Made by a program: the position numbers and the translations under genes | NCBI GenBank assembly: GCA_944363525.1 | Contig: CALVUF010000004.1 | Span: forward strand, 17,139-81,138 | Direction: 5' to 3' | Source of the DNA: an uncultured Bacilli bacterium | Lineage (GTDB): Bacteria; Bacillota_I; Bacilli_A; RFN20; CAG-826 | Length of the DNA stretch: 64,000 bases | Notes under the pieces: model-generated | Database searches by the model: none | What the model saw: the letters and a program-made list of their open reading frames with translations, nothing else | Told to the model about the DNA's origin: nothing | Shown: positions 7,001-15,548 of the stretch, in pieces | Layout: the number at the start of each line of letters is the position of its first letter | Position numbering within the stretch: position 1 is the first letter of the stretch

Positions 7001-9133
7001 ATGAAACTAGTCATCGTCGAATCCCCGAAAAAATCCGAAACCATTGGCCGTTACCTTGGCTCCGACTTCAAAGTCTTAGCCAGCGAAGGCCACATCCGCG
7101 ACCTCTCCACCCGCGGGAAAGGGGGTTTAGGCATCGACATTGAGAAAGACTTCAAGGCCGACTGGGTCATCCCTGAGAAGAAACGGCCGGTGGTCGCTAA
7201 ATTGGCTAAAGCCGCCAAAGAGGCGGAGGAAGTCTACCTCGCGACCGACCCTGACCGGGAAGGGGAAGCCATCTCTTGGCATTTGGCCCAGGTGCTTCAT
7301 TTGCCGGTCGATACCACCAAACGCCTCCAATTCCATGAAATCACCAAGCCGGCCATCACCGCCGCCATGGCGGAGCCGAAGCATATCGACATGAACTTGG
7401 TCTCGGCCCAGGAAACCCGCCGGCTCGAAGACCGGATCATCGGCTTCCAGGTCTCGACTTTGCTGCAGCGGAAGATCGGCGTCAAAAGCGCCGGCCGGGT
7501 CCAATCCTCGACTTTGGGGATGATCGTCGACCGGCAGAAAGCCATCGACGCCTTCGTCCCGGTCGAATACTGGACCATCGCGGTCGAGGTCGAAATCGCC
7601 GGCAAAACCTATACCGCCAACCTGACCAAGGTCGACGGCAAGCCTTTCAAATGCTCGAATAAGGAAGAAGCCGAGGCCATCGTCGCCCGGATCCCTGAGC
7701 ACCTCATCGTCTCCTCCTTAAGTAAAGCCATCAAGCAGGTTATGCCGCGGCCGCCGTTCACCACCTCCTCGATGCAGCAGGAGGCTTATTCGAAATACAA
7801 GTTCTCCAACGCTAAAACCCAATCGGTCGCCCAGCGGCTCTATGAAGGGCTGGAGATCAATGGCGAGCACGTCGGTCTTATCACCTACATGCGTACCGAC
7901 TCGACCCGGATTTCGCCAGAGTTCTTCAATAAGCACGCCGTCCCCTTCATCACCGAGACCTATGGGAAGGAATACCTCGGGACCTTACGGGCGGGCAAGG
8001 AAGGGAAGAACATCCAAGACGCCCACGAAGCCATCCGCCCGACCGGGACCCATCGGACCCCGGAAGTGGTGGCCAAATACGTTAGTGGCGAGGAAGCGAG
8101 GCTCTACCGGCTCATCTATTGCCGGGCCATGGCTTCCTTAATGGCCCCGAAGAAGGTCGAGCGGACCTCGGTCATCCTCTCTGGCAATGGCCTCGATTTC
8201 TCCTTATCCGGTTCCAGGACCCTCTTCAAAGGCTTCGAGGTCGTCTATGGCGAATTCGAGGACGAGAAGGAAGAGGGGGATTTGCCGCCTCTTACCCAAG
8301 GCGGGGTGGCGGAAGTGAAGAAAACCCTGCCCGAGCAGAAGTTCACCAAGCCTGAGCCGCCCTATAACGAAGCCTCGATCGTCAAGGCGATGGAAGAGAA
8401 GGGAATCGGTCGCCCGTCGACCTATGCCTCGACCATCGAGACCCTGATCAAGCGGAAATACGTCACCTCGGCCAAAGGGGTTTTGACCCCGACCGAAGAC
8501 GGGATTAAGACCGTCACCGTCCTCAACAAATACTTCCCCGACATCGTCTCCACCAGCTATACCGCCGACATGGAGAATAAGCTCGACCGGGTTGAGGAAG
8601 GGAAGGAGACGTTCCTGGAGGCGATGAATGAGTTCTATGAGCCGTTCTCGCTGAAGTTCGCCTCGGCCAAGGAGAAGATGTACAAGGAGCCGCCGGTCTA
8701 TACCGGGGAGAATTGCCCGGTCTGCGGCAAGCCCTTGGTCATCAAGACCAACCGGAAGGGTGAGCAATTCGTCGGCTGCTCCGGCTATCCGGAATGCACC
8801 TACATCAAGAAAGAAGCCAAGAAGGAAGACGAGCCGACCGGGGAGAATTGTCCCGAATGCGGCGCGCCTCTAGTCTATAAGCTGTCCCGGAAAGGGGAGA
8901 AGTTCATCGGCTGCTCGAATTTCCCCAAGTGCCGTTATACCGCCTCCGCCGACGGGACCCCGACTAAGAAGAAAGAGAAGCCGGTTTATACCGAAGCCGA
9001 TTACGTCAAGAAATGCCCCCATTGCAAAACCGGGTACCTGGTCGTCAAAAAAGGGCGCAAAACCTCGTTTTTAGGGTGCACTAATTTCCCTAAATGCCGT
9101 TATCACGAATGGCTGGACGATAAGAAAAAATGA
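7001..9133 (+). CDS. topA: DNA topoisomerase I
   Basis: 710 residues, type IA topoisomerase that relaxes negative supercoils. The TOPRIM domain begins MKLVIVESPKKSETIGRYLG with the acidic motif TDPDREGEAISWH. The active-site Tyr296 is in GLITYMRTDSTRIS. EKGIGRPSTYASTIETLIKR is the conserved motif near residue 470. Three C-terminal zinc ribbons are visible from residue 571 (CPVCG...GCSGYPEC, CPECG...GCSNFPKC, CPHC...GCTNFPKC). Its start has no ribosome binding site, only a -10 box 10 nt upstream. The stop overlaps the trmFO ATG by 4 nt, giving topA-trmFO-xerC as in B. subtilis (topA-trmFO-codV). Confidence 0.97.
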   Translation: MKLVIVESPKKSETIGRYLGSDFKVLASEGHIRDLSTRGKGGLGIDIEKDFKADWVIPEKKRPVVAKLAKAAKEAEEVYLATDPDREGEAISWHLAQVLHLPVDTTKRLQFHEITKPAITAAMAEPKHIDMNLVSAQETRRLEDRIIGFQVSTLLQRKIGVKSAGRVQSSTLGMIVDRQKAIDAFVPVEYWTIAVEVEIAGKTYTANLTKVDGKPFKCSNKEEAEAIVARIPEHLIVSSLSKAIKQVMPRPPFTTSSMQQEAYSKYKFSNAKTQSVAQRLYEGLEINGEHVGLITYMRTDSTRISPEFFNKHAVPFITETYGKEYLGTLRAGKEGKNIQDAHEAIRPTGTHRTPEVVAKYVSGEEARLYRLIYCRAMASLMAPKKVERTSVILSGNGLDFSLSGSRTLFKGFEVVYGEFEDEKEEGDLPPLTQGGVAEVKKTLPEQKFTKPEPPYNEASIVKAMEEKGIGRPSTYASTIETLIKRKYVTSAKGVLTPTEDGIKTVTVLNKYFPDIVSTSYTADMENKLDRVEEGKETFLEAMNEFYEPFSLKFASAKEKMYKEPPVYTGENCPVCGKPLVIKTNRKGEQFVGCSGYPECTYIKKEAKKEDEPTGENCPECGAPLVYKLSRKGEKFIGCSNFPKCRYTASADGTPTKKKEKPVYTEADYVKKCPHCKTGYLVVKKGRKTSFLGCTNFPKCRYHEWLDDKKK

Positions 9134-10416
9134 ACAAAGCGACCATCATCGGGGGCGGGCTCGCCGGGGTTGAGGCGGCCTATGCCCTTTTGAAGCGGGG
9201 CTTTGAGGTCACCCTTTACGAAGCCCGGCCGGCCTATGCCGACCAAGCCCATGAAAGCGATAAGCTGGGGGAATTGGTCTGCTCGAATTCCTTGAAGTCC
9301 AAGCGGCTCGATAACGCCGCCGGCTTATTGAAGGAAGAGATGCGGCGCCTTGGCTCGATCACCATGGAGGCGGCCGCCCTCTCCGAAGTCCCAAGCGGCA
9401 ACGCCCTCTCGGTCGACCGGGAGAAGTTCGCCGGCTATATCACCGAGAAGCTTCTTTCCTTCCCCGCCTTTCATTTAGTCCGGGAAGAAGTCAAAGAACT
9501 GCCCGCGGATCAGCCGGCCATCTTGGCCACCGGCCCTTTGACCTCGCCGGCCTTGCTCGAGGCTATCTCCTCCTTGGTCGGGAAAAAGGCGTTGTCCTTC
9601 TTCGACGCCTCGGCCCCGATCGTTAAGAAAGACTCGATCGATTTCAGCAAGGCCTATTGCAAATCACGTTATGAGCAGGGCGATGAATCCTATATCAATT
9701 GCCCTTTTACCAAAGAGGAGTACTTCCTTTTCGTCAAAGAGCTCTTGGGGGCGAAGAAAGCCTTGGTCCATGAATTCGACACCCATTATTTCGAAGGGTG
9801 CCTGCCGATCGAGGTCATCGCCTCGCGGGGATTAGAGACCTTACGCCATGGGCCATTGAAGCCCTTCGGCCTTTCAACCCCGGAGCATCCTCATCCCTAT
9901 GCGGTGGTCCAATTACGGCAGGATACTTTATTAGGCGATCTTTATAACCTCGTTGGGTTTCAAACCAACTTGACCTATCCGGAGCAGAAACGGGTCTTTT
10001 CCTTGATCCCGGGGCTCGAGCGCGCCGAGTTCGTCCGTTATGGATTGATGCACCGGAATTCCTATGTCGACTCCCCGGTCTGTTTGAACGAAGACCTGAC
10101 CTTCAAGGCCCAACCCAACGTATATTTGGCCGGCCAATTAAGTGGGGTCGAGGGGTATGTCGAATCGAGCGCGACCGGGATCGTGGCGGCCATTAACTTA
10201 GCTCGGAAGGTTGAGGGGCTGCCCTTCGTCCCTGTCCCGACCCGGACGATCCTCGGTGGCTTGCTCAATTATATCCTCCATGCCTCAGGGGCCTATTTCC
10301 AGCCGATGAACGCCACCTGGGCTTTGATCCCCGGCTCGACGAAACAGACGCGGGAGCAGGATGTCGAAGCCTGCCTCGCCAACATCGAGCGATACCGCGA
10401 GGACATCGATGGCTAG
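9130..10416 (+). CDS. trmFO: Methylenetetrahydrofolate-tRNA-(uracil-54-C5)-methyltransferase TrmFO
   Basis: 428 residues. This folate- and FAD-dependent enzyme makes ribothymidine 54 in tRNA and is typical of Gram-positive and some other bacteria in place of SAM-dependent TrmA. The FAD-binding GGGLAGVEAAYALLKRG is at residues 8-24; GELVCSNSLKS, YCKSRYEQGDESYINCPF and GCLPIEVIASRGLETLRHGP are conserved TrmFO segments, and LAGQLSGVEGYVESSATGI is the second FAD motif. It is coupled to topA upstream and overlaps xerC by 8 nt. Confidence 0.97.
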   Translation: MNKATIIGGGLAGVEAAYALLKRGFEVTLYEARPAYADQAHESDKLGELVCSNSLKSKRLDNAAGLLKEEMRRLGSITMEAAALSEVPSGNALSVDREKFAGYITEKLLSFPAFHLVREEVKELPADQPAILATGPLTSPALLEAISSLVGKKALSFFDASAPIVKKDSIDFSKAYCKSRYEQGDESYINCPFTKEEYFLFVKELLGAKKALVHEFDTHYFEGCLPIEVIASRGLETLRHGPLKPFGLSTPEHPHPYAVVQLRQDTLLGDLYNLVGFQTNLTYPEQKRVFSLIPGLERAEFVRYGLMHRNSYVDSPVCLNEDLTFKAQPNVYLAGQLSGVEGYVESSATGIVAAINLARKVEGLPFVPVPTRTILGGLLNYILHASGAYFQPMNATWALIPGSTKQTREQDVEACLANIERYREDIDG

Positions 10417-11320
10417 TTGGCTGAACCGTTATAGCGACTTCCTCGCCTACCAACGGGGATATTCGGCCAAGACCATCGCCGCCTATCGGGAGGATATCAC
10501 CGACTTCCTCGCCTATTGCGATTCCAAGAAAGCCGATATCCGGACCGTCAACGAACCTTTCATCCGCGATTACCTTTTCTATTGCCTTTCGGAGAAAGAG
10601 ATCAGCAAAAGGTCGGTGCAGCGCCACCTTTCGGCCTTGCGGGGCTATTACGATTACCTATTCAAGAAAGGGGTGGTGGTCGCCAATCCCTTCCGTCAAG
10701 TCTCCTCCCCGAAGGACGGGAAGCATTACCCCGAACGGCTTTATCGGGAAGACGTCGAGCGATTGCTAAAAGAGAACGCCGAACGGACCGATGATTTGGC
10801 TTTGCGCGACCAAGCGATATTGGAGTTGCTTTTCTCCTCTGGCTTACGGGCCAGCGAGCTGGTCGGCTTGACTTCGATGCAGATCGACTTCGCCGCCTCC
10901 TCGATGCTGATCCACGGGAAAGGGAAGAAGGACCGTTACGCCCCTTTCTCCGCCAAAGCGGGAGAGACGTTGCGGAAATACCTTAAGGAATCGCGGCCGA
11001 TTCTGCTCGATAAGCGGAAGAATCCCCGCAAAAGCGACCGGGTTTTCCTCTCGGCCAAAGGGGAGCCTCTGACGGTTAGGGGATTGGAATACATCCTCGA
11101 TTCACTCGAAGCTAAATTGGGGGAGAGCCTCCATCTCCATCCCCATATCCTCCGGCATAGCTTCGCCACCGTCCTCCTCGAAGGCGGGGCCGATCTTCGG
11201 TATATCCAAGAGCTCTTGGGCCACGAATCGATCAACACTACCCAGGTCTATACCCACTTGACCCAGCAAGAGCTGTCGGAGCAATACGATAAGTACTTCC
11301 CTTCTTTGAAGAAGAAGTGA
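10409..11320 (+). CDS. xerC: Site-specific tyrosine recombinase XerC
   Basis: 303 residues from MASWLNRYSDFLAYQRGYS. N-terminal SAM-like core-binding domain (1-95) and C-terminal catalytic domain. Catalytic residues seen: Arg147 (SGLRASELVGL), Lys171 (HGKGKKDRYAPF), His246 and Arg249 (HPHILRHSFAT), His272 (LLGHESINTTQ) and Tyr281 (VYTHL). It resolves chromosome dimers at dif with a partner. The position after topA-trmFO matches codV of B. subtilis, so it is a housekeeping recombinase rather than an element integrase. The clpQ, clpY and codY genes that follow codV in Bacillus are absent. Confidence 0.94.
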   Translation: MASWLNRYSDFLAYQRGYSAKTIAAYREDITDFLAYCDSKKADIRTVNEPFIRDYLFYCLSEKEISKRSVQRHLSALRGYYDYLFKKGVVVANPFRQVSSPKDGKHYPERLYREDVERLLKENAERTDDLALRDQAILELLFSSGLRASELVGLTSMQIDFAASSMLIHGKGKKDRYAPFSAKAGETLRKYLKESRPILLDKRKNPRKSDRVFLSAKGEPLTVRGLEYILDSLEAKLGESLHLHPHILRHSFATVLLEGGADLRYIQELLGHESINTTQVYTHLTQQELSEQYDKYFPSLKKK

Positions 11321-11326
11321 TTTTCC

Positions 11327-11356
11327 TTGCCTATACGCGCGTAAGGGTGCTATAGT
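11327..11356 (+). promoter_or_regulatory. Promoter of rpsB-tsf
   Basis: TTGCCT (11327-11332), 18-nt spacer, TATAGT (11351-11356). The start would be near 11363, giving a leader of about 138 nt before rpsB. Confidence 0.7.
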
Positions 11357-11362
11357 CCGCGT

Positions 11363-11500
11363 TGCAGTCAATTTTTGGCTGCCAAAACGCACCCCGTGGA
11401 TCCGGAGCCTAGTTCCTCTCGGGCCGAAGCAGGCTTAAAAAGCGAGCAGGTGGTCATCCGCTGGAAGCGGGGGAGGCCTAAACGAATGGAGGTCACCAAC
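11363..11500 (+). promoter_or_regulatory. Long structured leader of rpsB
   Basis: About 138 nt between the predicted transcription start and the rpsB ATG. Short hairpins are visible, for example TTTTGGC-TG-CCAAAA (about 11373) and CCGCT-GGA-AGCGG (about 11459), and GGAGGT sits 8 nt before the start. The frame is open here from 11375, but the composition is unlike S2, so I read it as untranslated. Autogenous control by S2 is plausible and not shown. Confidence 0.4.
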
Positions 11501-12541
11501 ATGAGTGACGAAATCAAGGAAACCGAAGCCGTCGCGACTCCGACTGAAGAAGCCGCGCCCGCCGAGGAAAACGTCATGGCGGCTGTCATGCACGATCCCA
11601 ACAGCCCCATACTCACCGTCAAGAAGTGCTTAACCGCCGGCGTCCACTTCGGGCATCAGACCCGGAGATGGAACCCGAAGATGGGCAAATTCATCTACGG
11701 CGCCCGTAACGGCATCTACATCATCGATTTGAACAAGACCGTCGAGCGCGTCACCGCTTCGTATAAAGCCCTCCGGGCCATCGTCCAGGGCGGGGGCAAG
11801 GTCCTCTTCGTCGGGACCAAGGCCCAATCGCAGCAGATCGTCATCGATGAAGCGGTCCGCTCCGGCTCGTTCTACATCACCAACCGCTGGTTAGGCGGCA
11901 CCCTCACTAACTTCCGGACCATCCAAGGCCGGATCAAACGGCTCCGCGACCTCGAGACCGCCTCCGAAGACGGCTCCTGGGAGAAGCTCCCGAAGAAGGA
12001 AGTCGCCCTCTTGAAGAAAGAGATGGCCAAACTCCAGAAGAACCTCGAGGGCATCAAGGAAATGCGCCGGCTCCCGAACGCCATCGTCTTAGTCGATCCG
12101 ACCGTCGAGCACAATGCCGTCCTCGAAGCCCACAAGCTTAACATCCCGGTCTTCGCCATCTGCGATACCTCGGATGATCCCGACACCGTCGATTTCCCCC
12201 TTCCGTCGAATAACGATGCCACCTCGGCCATCAAGCTCATCATCGGCGTCATGGCCGATGCCGTCGTCGAGGCTCGCACCAATGGCGGCTTAACCGAAAT
12301 CGCCTACACCGTCGACGAAGGCGAGGAAGCCACCATGGCCGACGCCATCAAGGTCGCCGACATCGCCGCTGAGCAGCGCCGCGCCGCCATCCGGGCCGCC
12401 CGCAAAGCCCGCGAAGAGCACTACGCCAAGATGCAGGCCGAACGGCAAGCCCGTTTCGCCGCCCGCAAAGCCGAAGCCGCGGCCAAAGCCAAAGCCGAAG
12501 CCGAAGCCAAGGCCGCTAAACCGGCTGAGGAGGCCAAGTAA
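11501..12541 (+). CDS. rpsB: 30S ribosomal protein S2, extended at both ends
   Basis: 346 residues against a usual 230-260. The S2 core starts near residue 37 (LTVKKCLTAGVHFGHQTRRW) and includes NGIYIIDLNKTVE, FVGTKAQSQQIVIDEA, NRWLGGTLTNFRTI and IPVFAICDTSDDP. Before it is an acidic N-terminal extension (MSDEIKETEAVATPTEEAAP); after it a long, highly charged Ala/Lys/Glu/Arg-rich tail of about 60 residues likely to form a single helix. The start is set by GGAGGTCACCAAC before the ATG. Two nucleotides separate it from tsf. Confidence 0.96.
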   Translation: MSDEIKETEAVATPTEEAAPAEENVMAAVMHDPNSPILTVKKCLTAGVHFGHQTRRWNPKMGKFIYGARNGIYIIDLNKTVERVTASYKALRAIVQGGGKVLFVGTKAQSQQIVIDEAVRSGSFYITNRWLGGTLTNFRTIQGRIKRLRDLETASEDGSWEKLPKKEVALLKKEMAKLQKNLEGIKEMRRLPNAIVLVDPTVEHNAVLEAHKLNIPVFAICDTSDDPDTVDFPLPSNNDATSAIKLIIGVMADAVVEARTNGGLTEIAYTVDEGEEATMADAIKVADIAAEQRRAAIRAARKAREEHYAKMQAERQARFAARKAEAAAKAKAEAEAKAAKPAEEAK

Positions 12542-12542
12542 T

Positions 12543-13388
12543 ATGGCCGTCACCATCGATCAGATCAAAGCTCTCCGTGACCGGACTGGCGCCGGCATCA
12601 TGGACTGCAAGAAAGCCCTCATCGAAGTGGATGGCGACATCGAGAAAGCCATCGATGTCCTCCGCGAGAAAGGCATCGCCAAGGCCGCTTCCAAAGCCGG
12701 CCGGATCGCGGCCGAAGGCTTAACCCAGATCAAAGTCTGCGAGAAGTGCCACAAAGCCGTCATCGTCGAAGTCAACTGCGAGACCGACTTCGTCTCCTCC
12801 TCCGACAAGTTCCACGACCTGGTCAACCAGGTCGTCGACATCCTGCTTGAGAAGTGCCCGGCCACCCTCGATGAGGCCGTCGCCTTGACCAAGGATGCCT
12901 TCGCCGAGGCCACCATCGCGATGGGCGAGAAGTTCGTCCTCCGCCGTTACGAGATCCTCGAAGCCAAAGACGGACAGGCCTTCGGGACCTACAGCCACAT
13001 GCAGGGCAAGATCTCGGCCCTCGTCCTCCTCTCCAAGGATGGCGCTGACTTCAACAAGGCCATGGCCATGACCGTCGTCGCCAACAACCCGTCCTACTTG
13101 ACCATCGCCGATGTCCCCTCCGAGGTCCGCGAGCGGGAGACCAAGATCGCGACCACCGAGGTGGCCGAGGATCCGAAGCTTGCCAACAAGCCGGAGAACA
13201 TCAAGGCCCAAATCGTCGTCCGCAAGGTCGACAAGGTCCTCTCCTCCGCTTGCTTAGATGTCCAGCCGTGGGTCTACGACGAGAACAAGACCGTCGCCCA
13301 AGCTTGCAAGGAAAACGGCATCGAAGTCCTGAAGTTCGTCCGCTACGCGGTCGGCGAAGGGATCGAAAAGCCCGCTTCCGAAGAATAA
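12543..13388 (+). CDS. tsf: Translation elongation factor Ts
   Basis: 281 residues. EF-Ts is the nucleotide exchange factor for EF-Tu. The N-terminal UBA-like domain carries RDRTGAGIMDCKKALIE (12-28), and the core carries the conserved VEVNCETDFVSSSDKFHDLV. A CEKCHK segment just before it (about 63-68) is not typical; whether the two Cys bind metal is open. MQGKISALVLL matches the family's H-GKI-V motif. Directly follows rpsB and ends in an intrinsic terminator that overlaps the next promoter. Confidence 0.96.
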   Translation: MAVTIDQIKALRDRTGAGIMDCKKALIEVDGDIEKAIDVLREKGIAKAASKAGRIAAEGLTQIKVCEKCHKAVIVEVNCETDFVSSSDKFHDLVNQVVDILLEKCPATLDEAVALTKDAFAEATIAMGEKFVLRRYEILEAKDGQAFGTYSHMQGKISALVLLSKDGADFNKAMAMTVVANNPSYLTIADVPSEVRERETKIATTEVAEDPKLANKPENIKAQIVVRKVDKVLSSACLDVQPWVYDENKTVAQACKENGIEVLKFVRYAVGEGIEKPASEE

Positions 13389-13395
13389 GCAATTC

Positions 13396-13425
13396 AGCAC
13401 TCCTTCCTCCGAGGGAGTGCTTTTT
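13396..13425 (+). terminator. Terminator of rpsB-tsf
   Basis: AGCACTCC / GGAGTGCT stem with a 10-nt loop and a T run (13421-13425). The pyrH -10 box begins 2 nt later. Confidence 0.85.
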
Positions 13426-13426
13426 G

Positions 13427-13432
13427 TATAAT
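13427..13432 (+). promoter_or_regulatory. -10 box of pyrH
   Basis: TATAAT directly after the tsf terminator T run, 19 nt before the pyrH ATG; CGGAGA provides a ribosome binding site between them. No clear -35 is seen, since that position falls in the terminator stem. Confidence 0.55.
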
Positions 13433-13451
13433 CTTACCCACGGAGACAAAC

Positions 13452-14174
13452 ATGAAATCGATTTACCAACGCATTATCATCAAACTCTCGGGCGAGGCCT
13501 TGGCCGACGAGAAGGACAAATTGATCCTCGACGCCGACAAGCTGAAAAACGTCGCCAAGACGGTGTCCGAGGTTTTAGCCACCGGGACCGAGGTCGGGAT
13601 CGTCGTCGGGGCGGGGAATATCTGGCGGGGTCGGATGGCCGAGCAGATCGGCATCGAGCCGGCGACCGCCGACTACATGGGGATGCTGGGGACCATCATC
13701 AACGCCCTCGCCATCCAAAGCGCCCTTGAGGAAAGGGGGATCGCCTGCCGGGTCATGAGCTCGATCAACGTTCCCCAGGTGTGCGAAGCCTATATCCGGC
13801 GGAAAGCCACCTCCCATTTAAGCAAGAAGATCGTCACCATCTTCGCCGGCGGGACCGGCAACCCCTTCTTCACCACCGACTCGACCGCTACCTTGCGGGC
13901 CTTAGAAGTCGGGGCCGACGCCATCTTGATGGCTAAAAACGGGGTCGACGGGGTCTATGACAGCGATCCGCGGAAGAATCCCGACGCGAAATTGCTCAAG
14001 CATCTTACTTTCCACGAGGTGGTCGAGAAGAAGCTCTCGGTCATGGACTTAACCGCCGTCGCGATGCTCGAAGGGAAGAAAGTGGTGGTCCGGGTGTTCA
14101 ACATGGACCAGCCGGAAAACCTCCTCAAAGTCCTCTCGGGTGAGGATATCGGTACCGTCATCGCCGAAAACTGA
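13452..14174 (+). CDS. pyrH: UMP kinase
   Basis: 240 residues, amino acid kinase fold. It phosphorylates UMP to UDP and is the hexameric bacterial enzyme. Motifs: IIIKLSGEALADE (N-terminal phosphate loop), VVGAGNIWRGR, ADYMGMLGTIINALA, FAGGTGNPFFTTDSTATLRA and ILMAKNGVDGVYDSDP. It lies between tsf and frr, the standard bacterial order, but has its own -10 box after a terminator. Confidence 0.97.
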   Translation: MKSIYQRIIIKLSGEALADEKDKLILDADKLKNVAKTVSEVLATGTEVGIVVGAGNIWRGRMAEQIGIEPATADYMGMLGTIINALAIQSALEERGIACRVMSSINVPQVCEAYIRRKATSHLSKKIVTIFAGGTGNPFFTTDSTATLRALEVGADAILMAKNGVDGVYDSDPRKNPDAKLLKHLTFHEVVEKKLSVMDLTAVAMLEGKKVVVRVFNMDQPENLLKVLSGEDIGTVIAEN

Positions 14175-14180
14175 TATACT
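14172..14180 (+). promoter_or_regulatory. Extended -10 promoter of frr built on the pyrH stop codon
   Basis: The pyrH stop TGA supplies the TGn of an extended -10 element TG-A-TATACT (TATACT at 14175-14180). The frr ATG is 30 nt downstream with CGGAGA as ribosome binding site. No good -35 is visible. Confidence 0.55.
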
Positions 14181-14210
14181 ATTCAGGCACATTAAACGGA
14201 GACACATATT

Positions 14211-14756
14211 ATGGACGCCTATACCAAAGAAGCCGTCAGCAAGATGGAGAAGTCGATCGAGTCGCTTAAGGGCTCGCTCGCCAAGTTACGTTCGGGCCGG
14301 GCCAACCCGGCGATGCTCGATGGCATCAAATGCGATTATTACGGGGAGAAGATGGACATCAGCGCCCTCTGCTCGATCCAGATGCCGGAACCCCGTCAGC
14401 TTTACATCAAGCCCTATTCCCGGGAAGACATCAAGAGCATCGCCGCCGCCATCGCCGGGGCGAACCTCGGGGTCAATCCCCAGACCGAGGCCGATGGGAT
14501 CCGGATCGTCGTTCCGCCCTTAACCGAGGATATCCGGAAAGACATCGCCAAGAAAGCCAAAGGGCTGGGTGAGGAAGCCAAGGTCTCAATCCGGAACATC
14601 CGGCGCGATATCCTGAACCTCATCAAAGAAGACGACGGCCTCTCCGATGATTACAAGGAACGGGTCGAGGATGAGATTCAAAAGGAAGTCGAGAACGCCA
14701 ATAAGCAAGTCGACTCCATCATCGCTGACAAAACCAAAGAAATCATGACCATCTGA
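14211..14756 (+). CDS. frr: Ribosome recycling factor
   Basis: 181 residues. RRF with EF-G splits post-termination ribosomes. The long-helix domain shows LRSGRANPAMLDGIKCDYYG near the start and later ISIRN-type sequence (VSIRNIRRDILNLIKEDD), and VVPPLTEDIRKDIAKKAKG in the middle; these are diagnostic. ACGGAGACACATATT precedes the ATG. Followed by a terminator. Confidence 0.97.
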   Translation: MDAYTKEAVSKMEKSIESLKGSLAKLRSGRANPAMLDGIKCDYYGEKMDISALCSIQMPEPRQLYIKPYSREDIKSIAAAIAGANLGVNPQTEADGIRIVVPPLTEDIRKDIAKKAKGLGEEAKVSIRNIRRDILNLIKEDDGLSDDYKERVEDEIQKEVENANKQVDSIIADKTKEIMTI

Positions 14757-14761
14757 TGGTC

Positions 14762-14784
14762 GGGGGACCTTAGGCCCCCTTTTT
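14762..14784 (+). terminator. Terminator of frr
   Basis: GGGGG, A bulge, CC, loop TTA, GG CCCCC followed by TTTTT. It ends 20 nt before the uppS -10 box. Confidence 0.85.
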
Positions 14785-14803
14785 AATATTCCGCCAAGAA
14801 AGG

Positions 14804-14809
14804 TATAAT
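14804..14809 (+). promoter_or_regulatory. -10 box of uppS, predicted leaderless
   Basis: TATAAT 10 nt before the uppS ATG, with no Shine-Dalgarno in between. The -35 region (TTTTAA near 14781) is weak and overlaps the frr terminator T run. Confidence 0.6.
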
Positions 14810-14819
14810 CGCTTTGTTT

Positions 14820-15548
14820 ATGAAAAGCGAATTCCATTTAAGCAAGCCGCTCGCCCATATCGCCTTCATCATGGACGGGAACGGCCGCTGGGCCAAGACC
14901 CATGGCTTACCCCGTTATTTAGGCCATAAAAGAGCCTGTGAACGGCTGATTGATATTTACGATGCCTGCCGGGAGCAGGGCATTAAGGTCATCTCCTTCT
15001 TCGCCTTCTCGACCGAGAACTGGAACCGGCCGCAGGACGAGATCGACCATTTAATGGACTATCTAGAGGATTTCTTCCACAGGGAGATCAATTATCTTAG
15101 GAAAAACGGCTCCAAGGTCATGATCTCGGGGGATTTGTCACGAATCCGGGAGAAGACTCGGAAGGTTTGCCTCGAGGCCATCGAGCTGACCAAGGATAAC
15201 GATCAGAACATCCTCAACGTCTGCTTGAATTACGGCGGGCGGGATGAGATCGTCAAGGCGGCCAAGCAGATCGCCCTCGATTATAAACAGGGGAAGATCG
15301 ATGTCGCCGATTTAAGCGAAAAGCAATTCGCTTCCTATTTGTATACCGCCGGCTTGCCGGATGTCGACTTAATGATCAGGACTTCAGGTGAAGAAAGGAT
15401 TTCCAATTTCCTTTTGTACGAGATCGCCTACGCCGAATTGATCTTCACCCCGGTCAAATGGCCGGATTTCGATAAGGAAGCCTTGATTGATTGCCTAAAG
15501 GAATTCGAAGGAAGGAATCGGCGGTTTGGAGGGCTAGAGAATGCCTAA
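14820..15548 (+). CDS. uppS: Undecaprenyl diphosphate synthase (isoprenyl transferase)
   Basis: 242 residues from MKSEFHLSKPLAHIAFIMDG. This cis-prenyltransferase makes the undecaprenyl carrier for wall polymers. Seen: IAFIMDGNGRWAKTHGLPR with the catalytic Asp and Asn, GHKRACERLID, FAFSTENWNRP, NYGGRDEIVKA and DLMIRTSGEERISNFLL (RTSGE motif). An in-frame TTG two codons earlier exists, but the ATG fits the -10 spacing. It heads uppS-cdsA-dxr-rasP-polC; it overlaps cdsA by 8 nt. Confidence 0.96.
   Translation: MKSEFHLSKPLAHIAFIMDGNGRWAKTHGLPRYLGHKRACERLIDIYDACREQGIKVISFFAFSTENWNRPQDEIDHLMDYLEDFFHREINYLRKNGSKVMISGDLSRIREKTRKVCLEAIELTKDNDQNILNVCLNYGGRDEIVKAAKQIALDYKQGKIDVADLSEKQFASYLYTAGLPDVDLMIRTSGEERISNFLLYEIAYAELIFTPVKWPDFDKEALIDCLKEFEGRNRRFGGLENA

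Noticed and set aside
10409..11320. Tyrosine recombinase as integrase of a mobile element
   Set aside because: It sits in the topA-trmFO-codV order conserved in Firmicutes and has XerC length and motifs, far from the repeat-bracketed loci.
11375..11500. In-frame extension of rpsB
   Set aside because: Composition is unlike S2, and GGAGGT before the ATG at 11501 sets the start; the region reads better as a leader RNA.
14140..14572. Arg/Pro/Ser-rich open frames over frr
   Set aside because: Out-of-frame shadows of the GC-rich frr gene, without ribosome binding sites or recognisable domains. Many similar frames across 1-23469 were dropped for the same reason.
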